From Flavobacterium hercynium (lineage in GTDB: Bacteria > Bacteroidota > Bacteroidia > Flavobacteriales > Flavobacteriaceae): a stretch of DNA of 64,000 bases. The first letter of the stretch is position 1, and each line of letters opens with the position of its first letter. A program made the translations under genes and the position numbers. Positions 39,934-47,517 of this stretch are shown here, piece by piece. Under the pieces are notes generated by a model that had not been told where the DNA came from, did no database searches, and saw only the letters and a list, made by a program, of their open reading frames with translations. The stretch lies in contig NZ_MUGW01000022.1 in NCBI RefSeq assembly GCF_002217285.1, positions 1 to 64,000 of the forward strand, read 5' to 3'.

Positions 39934-41520
39934 ATGAATAAATTATTTTTTAGAATACTGGTTTTACTTATGAGCTTGTCCTTAATCGGGATCATTTTAG
40001 TTCAGGTATATTGGTTCAATTCTTCATTTAAAAACAATGACGAGCAATTTAAATACCACGTTACGCAAGTCATTGGAAATGTAGCTGATAAATTAGAGCA
40101 GCAAGAAGAGTATAGCTTTTACGATAAATACAATCGAATAAAAGATAGTACGGGTAAAATTCCAAAGAAAGAAGATTTACTGGAGGTATTATACGTTCAA
40201 AGAAATACCAAAACTAATAAAACAATTGTATATTCAAATACACTTACTTCTGAGGATTACGATATAAGCGGATCATTGTTTAATAAAAAATTTAGCAGTG
40301 AAAGATTTAAAAATTTTAGTTCAAAAAGAGTAACAGAAATTTACAATAATAACAATAATATTGACAATAATGCTTTAGGACAAAGTATTATACCAGATAT
40401 TAAAATTGAAAAATCTGGAAGTTTAGATATTTTAAATAAAGTACAGCAACAAATTCAATATAAAGATATTGCGTCGCTGACACCTATAGAAGGAAGGATT
40501 ACAAAAGATAAACTGTATAAGTTATTACGTAAAGAATTAGAAGAATATGGCGTAAAAACCAAATTTGAATTTGGAATTTACAGCAGTGGATTAGCAACGA
40601 AAATAAAATCAGACGGTTTTCATTTTGATAACGATGCTACCTACAATATTCCAATTTATACAGATAATGAGGGAAATAGCAGATACGAACTATTAGTAAC
40701 GTTTCCTCATAAAAAGAAGTTCTTATTGTCGGAATTACTGAGTATTACAATACTGTCAATAATTTTTACATTAATTATAATAGTGGCATACACAAGTGCA
40801 TTAAATCAATTGTTGCGTCAAAAACATATTTCCGAGATCAAAACAGATTTCATTAATAACATGACACACGAGTTTAAAACTCCAATTGCGACAATAAATT
40901 TAGCGCTTGATGCGATCAAGAATCCTAAAATTATTGAAGATAAAGAAAAAGTGTTTCGATATCTGCAAATGATCAGGGATGAGAATAAGAGAATGCATGC
41001 TCAGGTAGAAAATGTACTTCGAATCTCTAAATTAGAAAAAAGAGAACTCGATATTACAAAAGAACCAACTGTAATTCATGATATTATCGATGATGCAATT
41101 GAACATGTAAATTTAATTTTAGAAGATAGACAAGGAACTGTTGTTAAGCATTTTAATGCTGCAAGAACAACAAGCTTAATAAATGAAGTTCATTTTACAA
41201 ACGTCTTGGTTAATATTTTAGAAAACGCAATAAAATATTCACCTGATAGACCTGAAATTGAGATTTTTACAGAGAATGTAAAAGACATGATTTTAATAAA
41301 AGTAAAAGATAATGGTCTTGGTATGAGTAAGATAGCTCAAAAAAGGGTTTTTGAGAAATTTTACAGAGAACATACCGGAGATCTACATAATGTAAAAGGT
41401 CACGGCTTAGGTCTGGCTTATGTAAAGAGGATAGTAGAAGACCATAACGGTCAAGTGTATGTTGAAAGCGAAAAAGGAAAAGGTAGCACCTTTATAATAA
41501 AAATACCATTAATAAATTAA
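39934..41520 (+). CDS. Sensor histidine kinase (RprX-like)
   Basis: A 528-residue membrane kinase. One N-terminal membrane helix (~6-28), a ~235-residue periplasmic sensor, a second helix (~266-288), then HisKA with the phospho-acceptor H312 in NNMTHEFKTPIATINL, and a HATPase_c domain with NILENAIKYSP, VKDNGLGM and GHGLGLAYVKRIV. No HAMP or PAS domain is seen. Together with the regulator 3 bp downstream it matches the RprX/RprY pair of Bacteroidota. The signal is unknown. Confidence 0.92.
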   Translation: MNKLFFRILVLLMSLSLIGIILVQVYWFNSSFKNNDEQFKYHVTQVIGNVADKLEQQEEYSFYDKYNRIKDSTGKIPKKEDLLEVLYVQRNTKTNKTIVYSNTLTSEDYDISGSLFNKKFSSERFKNFSSKRVTEIYNNNNNIDNNALGQSIIPDIKIEKSGSLDILNKVQQQIQYKDIASLTPIEGRITKDKLYKLLRKELEEYGVKTKFEFGIYSSGLATKIKSDGFHFDNDATYNIPIYTDNEGNSRYELLVTFPHKKKFLLSELLSITILSIIFTLIIIVAYTSALNQLLRQKHISEIKTDFINNMTHEFKTPIATINLALDAIKNPKIIEDKEKVFRYLQMIRDENKRMHAQVENVLRISKLEKRELDITKEPTVIHDIIDDAIEHVNLILEDRQGTVVKHFNAARTTSLINEVHFTNVLVNILENAIKYSPDRPEIEIFTENVKDMILIKVKDNGLGMSKIAQKRVFEKFYREHTGDLHNVKGHGLGLAYVKRIVEDHNGQVYVESEKGKGSTFIIKIPLIN

Positions 41521-41523
41521 AAT

Positions 41524-42240
41524 ATGGAAAATAATAACAAAAGAATACTTTTAGTAGAAGATGACCTGAATTTTGGGGCGGTTCTTAAAGATTATTTAAT
41601 GTTAAATGACTTTGAAGTTACTTTAGCTAAAAACGGTATGGAAGGTTTCGAAAAGTTCAAGAAGGACGTATATGATTTATGTATTCTTGACGTAATGATG
41701 CCGTATAAAGATGGTTATACTTTAGCAAAAGAAATTAGAGAAAAAAATAGCGAAGTGCCAATTATATTCTTAACAGCAAAATCTATGAAAGAAGATGTGT
41801 TAAAAGGATATAAAGCAGGTGCAGATGATTACCTTAATAAACCTTTTGATTCAGAAGTTTTATTAATGAAAATCAAAGCCATTATTCAAAGAAAATCTGC
41901 TGATACAAAAGCAGAACAAGTTCAGTTTGAATTTAACATTGGTAAATTCCATTTAAATTCTAAACTTCGATTCCTAACATTCGAAAGCGAAGATCCAATC
42001 AAATTGTCTCCAAAAGAGAACGAATTGCTTAAAATGTTAATTCTGCACGAAAATGACTTAATGCCAAGAGAATTAGCATTGACTAAAATTTGGAGAGATG
42101 ATAACTACTTTACTTCAAGAAGTATGGACGTTTACATTGCCAAACTTAGAAAATATCTAAAATCTGACGAAGATGTAGAAATCCTTAACATCCACGGTGA
42201 AGGATTCAGATTAGTAGTAAAAAGCAAAGTTGCAGAATAA
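41524..42240 (+). CDS. OmpR-family response regulator (RprY-like)
   Basis: A 238-residue regulator: receiver domain 1-~120 with acidic pocket VEDD (11-14), phospho-acceptor D56 in CILDVMMPYKDG and K in YLNKPFD; then a winged-helix domain (~135-235) with RELALTKIWRDDNYFTSRSMDVYIAKLRKYL. The sequence strongly resembles RprY. It is translated from the same transcript as the kinase upstream. A strong terminator follows. Confidence 0.94.
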   Translation: MENNNKRILLVEDDLNFGAVLKDYLMLNDFEVTLAKNGMEGFEKFKKDVYDLCILDVMMPYKDGYTLAKEIREKNSEVPIIFLTAKSMKEDVLKGYKAGADDYLNKPFDSEVLLMKIKAIIQRKSADTKAEQVQFEFNIGKFHLNSKLRFLTFESEDPIKLSPKENELLKMLILHENDLMPRELALTKIWRDDNYFTSRSMDVYIAKLRKYLKSDEDVEILNIHGEGFRLVVKSKVAE

Positions 42241-42283
42241 ATTAGTTCCACACTAAGACACTAGTTCACACAAAACAAAATAG

Positions 42284-42310
42284 AAGCTCTGAGAAATCAG
42301 AGCTTTTTTT
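42284..42310 (+). terminator. Intrinsic terminator after the two-component operon
   Basis: AAGCTCTGA (42284-42292), GAAA loop, TCAGAGCTT (42297-42305), then Ts. Confidence 0.92.
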
Positions 42311-42480
42311 ATGCTCTCATTTTACCTTTGACAAAAAATAAGGATTGGTTTTGCTTACTTATGTAACGCGGATCTTACTGATTCGCTATGCAAAAACGCG
42401 GATTAAAACGGATTTTTTATACTTTTTTTATAATAGGCTCATTATAGGCGCCTATTTTATACGCCCTTTTTTGTCCTTTC

Positions 42481-42600
42481 TAGGTACGAGAAATCTTCGC
42501 AAGAAACTCTACTAAGGGGTAGACTTTCATTGCGGAGCTACTAGCGAAAATTTACTTCGTCAGTCATTTTCGCTCTAGTCTAATAAGACAAAACTGTGGT
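42481..42600. repeat. Palindromic intergenic repeat-like block
   Basis: AGCGAAAAT (42543-42551) pairs perfectly with ATTTTCGCT (42566-42574), and flanking CTAG sequences extend the stem. It contains a GAGAAATCTTCGCAAGAAACT-type segment that looks like fragments common between Flavobacterium genes. Its copy number cannot be judged from one window. Confidence 0.45.
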
Positions 42601-42669
42601 TGTTTCCTTTGTTTATGTTCCAAAAAAAATCACGGTTTTAAAATTGAATTCACTCTTTTTAATCATTTG

Positions 42670-42747
42670 AAGCTTAATCCTGCTGTCCGCTATATCTTTT
42701 TTTGGCTGAAAAAGCCAAAAAAAGGATGCCGCTTCCATCAGGGCTAT
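42670..42747 (-). repeat. Degenerate dispersed element, copy 1
   Basis: On the minus strand one end reads TAGCCCTGATGGAAGCGG and the other TATAGCGGACAGCAGG. A perfect 11-bp hairpin sits in the middle (TTTTTTTGGCT, 42697-42707, with its complement at 42713-42723). The ends match a second, more decayed copy at 48450-48590. Confidence 0.55.
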
Positions 42748-42833
42748 TATCTTGGTTATTAATTAGATAATTCCTTTTTTAAATATTATTTTATTTCTTG
42801 TTTTGTTTTTAATCTAAATTTTCTCAATAATTA

Positions 42834-42866
42834 TTTGGAAAATAGAAAAAGTATTTTGAATATTTG
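42834..42866 (+). promoter_or_regulatory. Promoter upstream of mini-ORF and RtcB operon
   Basis: TTTG (42834-42837 region), a ~21-nt spacer and AATATTTG (42859-42866, one mismatch to TAnnTTTG). The transcript would start near 42872 and run into the mini-ORF at 42907. Confidence 0.45.
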
Positions 42867-42906
42867 CAGACGAAAAAAATAATAACCCTTTAATAAACGA
42901 AGAACA

Positions 42907-42990
42907 ATGTTTGTATTTACATCAACATCTCAAAGCTTCACATCAAACAAATTTGGTGTCATGCTTCTTCGTGGCCTATTTCAATCTTAG
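42907..42990 (+). CDS. Possible 27-residue leader peptide
   Basis: ATG to TAG frame encoding MFVFTSTSQSFTSNKFGVM plus eight more residues. It lies 40 nt after a promoter-like sequence and 21 nt before an intrinsic terminator, with the RtcB operon starting 166 nt further on. This is the geometry of an attenuator leader, or of a small RNA of about 175 nt. It is not similar to a peptide that I know. Coding status is uncertain. Confidence 0.3.
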   Translation: MFVFTSTSQSFTSNKFGVMLLRGLFQS

Positions 42991-43010
42991 AAAATCATTT
43001 TTAGATATAC

Positions 43011-43047
43011 AAAAAGCCCGAAGACATTTAGTTTCGGGCTTTTTTTT
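43011..43047 (+). terminator. Intrinsic terminator between mini-ORF and RtcB operon
   Basis: AAAAGCCCGAA (43012-43022) pairs with TTCGGGCTTTT (43033-43043), followed by Ts. It lies after the mini-ORF and before the operon, so it either ends a small transcript or works as an attenuator. Confidence 0.85.
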
Positions 43048-43156
43048 ATTCTAGACACTTCAAATCTTCCCGAATAAACGATTTTAAAATTTGTCCTCAC
43101 GGATAAAATGGTATAGCCTCTTTTTGGCTATTAATTTAATGCACTATAATTTTTTT

Positions 43157-43903
43157 ATGGAAAATTATACAGCAGAGGAGTATGCTTTGTGCTCTCGCTT
43201 TAAAAATAAAAGAACAAAGAAAAGATTAGTAAAAGAAGATTTTGAAAAACAATTAAGACAGTTAAGAAAACAGGAAGTTGAACTCTGGAAAAAACGACAA
43301 AATTTGCCATTGGTTCCTTTAGCAACACCTTATCAAAAAGGTTGGGAACGCAGTTTTGTGCTAAGAGAAGATATAGCAAGATCAAATGACGCTTCTTTTT
43401 ATAAAACATTGTTGGAAAAGATCAATACATGGCAACATTCTCCTGAAAAATCTTTCAAGAAAAAGAAAAAAAGGAAAAGAAAACATGTATATGTCGAAAA
43501 GCTTCAAACAGTTAAAGAGTTTTCTGAATCAGAATGGAGAAGTCCAAAATTAACATTAACCGAAAAAGAGAAAATGCATTTTTATAAGAGGGAACGATGG
43601 TGTTCTAATTGTAAACGCTATAAAATTCATTATGTATTTAATGAGCCATGGCGCTATGTATTTCGCGTTAAACCGTACATGATAACGCATACTAAAATGG
43701 TTGATGCAGATTTCGAAAGCGAAATTCAGATTCTTGACAATTACATTACTAATCTTGATTTAAGACATAAGATAAACAAATTAGTAGATGGCTTTTCTTA
43801 CCATTGGAGTTATTATCAAAAAGAAAATCCAAGGGAGATAAGCCCAATTAAAAATAAAAGCCTACATGTATTGTATCAGCAATATGTAGACGAAATGATA
43901 TAA
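43157..43903 (+). CDS. Unrecognised basic protein, first gene of the RtcB-PrfH operon
   Basis: A 248-residue protein that I do not recognise. I start it at the ATG at 43157 (MENYTAEEYALCSRF); a TTG 22 codons upstream would translate what looks like 5' UTR. The N-terminal third is highly charged and probably helical (KKRLVKEDFEKQLRQLRKQEVELWKKR). A run of Lys/Arg at 101-109 suggests nucleic-acid or ribosome contact. A CSNC pair (C149, C152) is the only metal-binding hint, and an aromatic C-terminal half follows. Only 3 bp separate it from rtcB, so it is probably a working partner of the RNA-repair genes. There is no signal peptide. Confidence 0.85.
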   Translation: MENYTAEEYALCSRFKNKRTKKRLVKEDFEKQLRQLRKQEVELWKKRQNLPLVPLATPYQKGWERSFVLREDIARSNDASFYKTLLEKINTWQHSPEKSFKKKKKRKRKHVYVEKLQTVKEFSESEWRSPKLTLTEKEKMHFYKRERWCSNCKRYKIHYVFNEPWRYVFRVKPYMITHTKMVDADFESEIQILDNYITNLDLRHKINKLVDGFSYHWSYYQKENPREISPIKNKSLHVLYQQYVDEMI

Positions 43904-43906
43904 ATC

Positions 43907-45298
43907 ATGGGAAATAAATTATCAGGAAAGGACCTTATTAAGATAGGTTTTCCAAAGAACAATTCAATAAATATAGCCTTAGGGCAAATAAACAGATATA
44001 GAAAAAGAGATAAAAAAGAATCTATTCTAACAGAAGCCAAAGAGGTTTTACTTCATCCTGAAAAGTTTGAAGGACACGGAACATGGGGAAAAGTTGCCGA
44101 AGGTTTGATAAAACCAGTTCAGGTAAGAATGCATCAGCTAAAGACAACACGAGTTCCTTTTACCATTTTTGGAGAAAACGAAATAGACGATCAGGCTAAA
44201 TTTCAATTGTATGATTCTTTAAAATTACCAATTTCAGTAGCAGGAGCATTAATGCCAGATGCACATTCAGGATATGGATTACCCATTGGTGGTGTGCTTG
44301 CAACAGATAATGCGGTTATTCCTTATGGAGTAGGTGTTGATATAGGATGTAGAATGAGCTTGTCAATTTTTGATTTGCCAGCTTCTTATTTTAAAGGAAA
44401 AGAACATCAGTTACAGGCAATTTTAAAAGACAATACCAAATTTGGAATGAATGAAACGCATCAGGTAAAAGCAGATCATGACGTTTTTTACAAGAGTGAG
44501 TTTCAGGATATACCGTTGTTAAAGAATTTACTGCCAAAAGCTTACAAACAGTTGGGGAGTTCTGGCGGAGGAAATCATTTTGTTGAATTTGGAATCGCAA
44601 AAATCGACAACCCTGAAAACGAATGGAAATTAGTTCCAGGTGAATATTTTGCCGTTTTATCACACAGTGGATCACGTGGCTTGGGAGCTAATATCGCGAA
44701 ACATTACACCTATCTGGCAACCAAGCAATGTCCATTACCAAAGAATGTACAGCATTTGGCATGGTTAGATTTGAATACTCATGATGGTCAGGAATATTGG
44801 CTGGCAATGAATTTAGCCGGTGAATACGCGAAAGCCTGTCATGATGATATTCACAGAAGAATTGCTAAAGCGATTGGTAAAAGAGTTGTGGTTACGATAG
44901 AAAATCACCACAATTTTGCCTGGAAAGAAATGGTAAACGGTCAGGAATGTATTGTGCATCGAAAAGGAGCTACTCCGGCTGCAGAAGGTCAATTAGGAAT
45001 TATACCAGGATCTATGACTGCTCCGGGGTATATTGTAAAAGGTAAAGGAAATCCGGAGAGTTTAAACTCAGCATCGCATGGAGCAGGACGCTTGTTTTCA
45101 AGAGCCAAATGTAAAAGTACTTTCACGCAAAGTGAGATTAAAAAGGTACTAAAAGCCCATGATGTTGCTTTAATCGGAGGAAATATTGATGAAGCACCAA
45201 TGGCGTACAAAGACATTACAAAAGTAATGGGCAATCAAACTGATCTGGTGGAAGTTTTGGGAACTTTTACGCCTAAAATTGTTAGAATGGATCGCTAA
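43907..45298 (+). CDS. RtcB-family RNA ligase (RtcB2 type)
   Basis: A 463-residue GTP/Mn2+-dependent ligase joining 2',3'-cyclic phosphate (or 3'-P) and 5'-OH RNA ends. Metal ligands and catalytic residues are visible: D145 and C148 in GVGVDIGCRM, H224 in GGGNHFVE, H253 in SHSGSRGLG, H334/H335 in NHHNFAW, and the guanylated histidine H391 in SHGAGR. MPDAHSGYGLPIGGV precedes them. The neighbour PrfH places it with the RtcB2 group, which is known in E. coli to reseal 16S rRNA cut by ribotoxins. No RtcA or RtcR is present. Confidence 0.95.
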   Translation: MGNKLSGKDLIKIGFPKNNSINIALGQINRYRKRDKKESILTEAKEVLLHPEKFEGHGTWGKVAEGLIKPVQVRMHQLKTTRVPFTIFGENEIDDQAKFQLYDSLKLPISVAGALMPDAHSGYGLPIGGVLATDNAVIPYGVGVDIGCRMSLSIFDLPASYFKGKEHQLQAILKDNTKFGMNETHQVKADHDVFYKSEFQDIPLLKNLLPKAYKQLGSSGGGNHFVEFGIAKIDNPENEWKLVPGEYFAVLSHSGSRGLGANIAKHYTYLATKQCPLPKNVQHLAWLDLNTHDGQEYWLAMNLAGEYAKACHDDIHRRIAKAIGKRVVVTIENHHNFAWKEMVNGQECIVHRKGATPAAEGQLGIIPGSMTAPGYIVKGKGNPESLNSASHGAGRLFSRAKCKSTFTQSEIKKVLKAHDVALIGGNIDEAPMAYKDITKVMGNQTDLVEVLGTFTPKIVRMDR

Positions 45299-45310
45299 AA
45301 GGAAAAAATT

Positions 45311-46000
45311 ATGGAAAAAATAATTCAAATAACAGCAGGTCGCGGACCTGCAGAATGCACCTGGGTTGTGGCTCAGGTGCTTAAAAAAATACTAGAAGAA
45401 GCACAGGACAAAAATATTGAAACAGTTTTGCTTCAACGAGAGGTTGGCGAAGAAAACGGAACAGTAGAAACAGCTACAATATCTTTAAAAGGAAAAGATG
45501 CGGTAGTATTTGCCAATTCTTGGATTGGAACGGTACAATGGATAGGACAAAGTCAGTTTCGGAAAATGCATAAACGTAAAAACTGGTTTATAGGCATTTT
45601 TGAAATAGAAGCACAAAAGAATGCTTCTATCTCGCTAAACGATATTCAATATCAGGCAATGCGCAGTTCCGGTGCGGGAGGACAACACGTCAATAAAGTA
45701 AGTTCTGCCATACGTGCAACGCATATTCCAACAGGAATTGCGGTGGTTTCAATGGACAGCCGTTCGCAGCATCAAAATAAAAAACTGGCGACAGAACGAT
45801 TATTAAAAAAATTGGAAGAAGAAAACCTTCGACAGCTTAAGAATCATGTAGGAAGTCAATGGGAAAATCAGTTGAATATCCAGCGTGGTAATCCTGTTCG
45901 GGTTTTTACAGGAAGTGACTTTAAAAAAAATAAAGTTCAGCAAAGCTACAAAGGAGTTCGTCAGAAACTAAAAAACGATTTGCGAAATGAGCGTAATTAA
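45311..46000 (+). CDS. prfH: Peptide chain release factor homologue PrfH
   Basis: A 229-residue class-I release-factor relative lacking the N-terminal and codon-recognition domains of RF1/RF2. The GGQ motif is intact (SSGAGGQHVNKVSSAIR, GGQ at 123-125), so peptidyl-tRNA hydrolysis is expected. PrfH is known to recognise ribosomes broken in the decoding centre and to free the peptide, so that RtcB2 can repair the 16S rRNA. The basic C-terminal tail (KNKVQQSYKGVRQKLKND) is typical. It starts 12 bp after rtcB, in the same operon. Confidence 0.93.
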   Translation: MEKIIQITAGRGPAECTWVVAQVLKKILEEAQDKNIETVLLQREVGEENGTVETATISLKGKDAVVFANSWIGTVQWIGQSQFRKMHKRKNWFIGIFEIEAQKNASISLNDIQYQAMRSSGAGGQHVNKVSSAIRATHIPTGIAVVSMDSRSQHQNKKLATERLLKKLEEENLRQLKNHVGSQWENQLNIQRGNPVRVFTGSDFKKNKVQQSYKGVRQKLKNDLRNERN

Positions 46001-46004
46001 AAAC

Positions 46005-46050
46005 TTGGTCGCAAAAAAACAATGGTGATATGCGAATTATATGCGACCAA
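46005..46050 (+). promoter_or_regulatory. Intercistronic hairpin between prfH and the TPR gene
   Basis: TTGGTCGCA (46005-46013) and TGCGACCAA (46042-46050) are perfect complements with a 28-nt loop. There is no T tract, so a processing or stability element is more likely than a terminator. Confidence 0.5.
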
Positions 46051-46075
46051 AAAACAATTAATATAGACACATAAA

Positions 46076-46612
46076 ATGAAAACAATAGATAAATACCTCT
46101 TTCAGGCAATGGATAATTATCCGTATTCGCTTGAAGAAACAATTGAATCTTTAGACTATGCTTTTTCTTATGATTCTAAAAACACGATGGTTTTGTGCCT
46201 GTACGGAAGAATTCAAGCGGAGCAATTGTGGAATTATGAAGAAGCAAAGTCTTATTTTCAGGAAGCATTGGCTATTAATATTCATGCTCTTGAAGTTTAT
46301 ACACATTATTTACAGACTTTAATTTTGAATGAAGATTATGCGGAAGCAGAAAAACTTGCTGATTTTGCTTTGACAATAAAGGGAATCAATAAAAGTGAAA
46401 TCTTTGTGAAGAAAGCTATTCTCTTCGAAGCACAACAAGAGTTTAAAAAAGCTTTAAAAGAAATCAAAAAAGCTAAATTAACTACGTTGCAATTTGCTTA
46501 CGATTCTGATATTACGGAAGTAGAGAAGAGAATCAATGGAAAAGTTGACTTACTTAAAAAGAAAAAGAAGTCTGGGAAAGCGAAAAAAGATTCGAAAAAG
46601 AAATCAAATTAA
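46076..46612 (+). CDS. TPR-like protein downstream of PrfH
   Basis: A 178-residue helical protein with two to three TPR-like repeats (LEETIESLDYAFSYDSKNTMVLCLYGRIQAE; EEAKSYFQEALAINIHALEVYTHYLQTL; YAEAEKLADFALTI) and a strongly basic tail ending in about 20 Lys-rich residues. The tail suggests RNA or ribosome contact. It lies 75 bp after prfH on the same strand with a hairpin but no terminator between, so it could be a fourth member of the repair operon. The link is by position only. Confidence 0.82.
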   Translation: MKTIDKYLFQAMDNYPYSLEETIESLDYAFSYDSKNTMVLCLYGRIQAEQLWNYEEAKSYFQEALAINIHALEVYTHYLQTLILNEDYAEAEKLADFALTIKGINKSEIFVKKAILFEAQQEFKKALKEIKKAKLTTLQFAYDSDITEVEKRINGKVDLLKKKKKSGKAKKDSKKKSN

Positions 46613-46626
46613 TTTTTGAGCAAAAT

Positions 46627-46667
46627 AAAAAACGATGCAATTCAAGATTTGAATGCATCGTTTTTTT
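46627..46667. terminator. Bidirectional terminator between TPR and thioesterase genes
   Basis: AAAACGATGCA and TGCATCGTTTT arms (one bulged A) with A and T runs outside them serve both converging genes. Confidence 0.88.
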
Positions 46668-46691
46668 ATAATTAGATACGAATTGCGTAAA

Positions 46692-47438
46692 TTATTTCCA
46701 GTGTAATTCTAATGCAAAGCAGGTTTTTTCTCCTTTTGTAATGCTAAAAGTAGCCGTTGTGTGATCATCGTCTTCGCTTTCATGAATGACTACCTGATCT
46801 TTTAGTGAAAGTTCTTTCATAAAATTCATTTCGAAGCTTTTTACTTCTTGTTTCAGAATTCTTTTTTCATCAACATGATCCAGACACCATTCTAAATACT
46901 TTACATTATTAACATGATTTACAATATCAAGATCAGATAAATAAACTGTTTTTTCGAACACAGCTTCTTTTTCATGATTGATGTTTATTTTTGAAAATCC
47001 TTCAGTGGTAGCACGATTTTCGGGAAACAATTCAAAATGTTCGTATGGCAAAGCCAAAGCTTCAGGACGACGTAATTGTGTATTGAAAACAGCCCAATAG
47101 GTTTCGCAGCCTACTATTTTTTTACCATTTACATACATTTCCAGTGCACGAACAGAACGGGAGTTTTCCAGACTGTTGATCCAGGTTTTAACCGTTACAA
47201 CATCTTGCCATTTTGGTAAAGCGGTAATTTCAACTCGCATACGGCTTAAAACCCACGCCTGATGAAATTCCTGCATGTCAAAAAAGCTAATACCGCCAAC
47301 TTCAGAATGAGCTGCTGCTGTAAGTTGCAGCATGTTGCATAAATCGGTATACTTTAAATAACCGTTTGGAGTGCATTGTGTAAAATTGATTTCCCAGTCT
47401 TTGCTTAAAACTGAAGTGAAATTAGGTGATATGGGCAT
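46692..47438 (-). CDS. Acyl-ACP thioesterase (double hotdog)
   Basis: A 248-residue soluble enzyme of the plant-FatA/B-like bacterial family, releasing fatty acids from acyl carrier protein. Two hotdog halves: the first with FTQCTPNGYLKYTDLCNMLQ and WVLSRMRVEI, the second with the active-site region DIVNHVNNVKYLEWCLD. Chain-length preference cannot be read from the sequence. It follows miaA on the minus strand with a 79-bp gap that carries a TCTAAAA-type repeat tract just before this ATG. Confidence 0.92.
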   Translation of the reverse strand: MPISPNFTSVLSKDWEINFTQCTPNGYLKYTDLCNMLQLTAAAHSEVGGISFFDMQEFHQAWVLSRMRVEITALPKWQDVVTVKTWINSLENSRSVRALEMYVNGKKIVGCETYWAVFNTQLRRPEALALPYEHFELFPENRATTEGFSKININHEKEAVFEKTVYLSDLDIVNHVNNVKYLEWCLDHVDEKRILKQEVKSFEMNFMKELSLKDQVVIHESEDDDHTTATFSITKGEKTCFALELHWK

Positions 47439-47440
47439 TT

Positions 47441-47493
47441 TTTAATTTTAGATTTTAGACTTTAAATTGTTGATTTTAGATTTTAGATTGTGA
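47441..47493 (-). repeat. Short TCTAAAA-type repeat tract upstream of the thioesterase gene
   Basis: Read on the minus strand, AATCTAAAATCTAAAATC and AAAGTCTAAAATCTAAAAT segments end a few bases before the start codon, the same arrangement as before the YihY gene at 2207-2240. Confidence 0.6.
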
Positions 47494-47517
47494 GTATGCG
47501 CTTTTAATGCCTAAAGC

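Larger units (their letters stand above)
42311..42833. other. Intergenic region made of repeat-like debris
   Basis: No gene is visible in this 0.5-kb stretch between the response regulator and the RtcB locus. It holds a GCGGAT...GCGGATT direct-repeat patch (42370-42415), a palindromic block (42481-42600) and a degenerate copy of a dispersed element (42670-42747), described separately. Confidence 0.6.
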
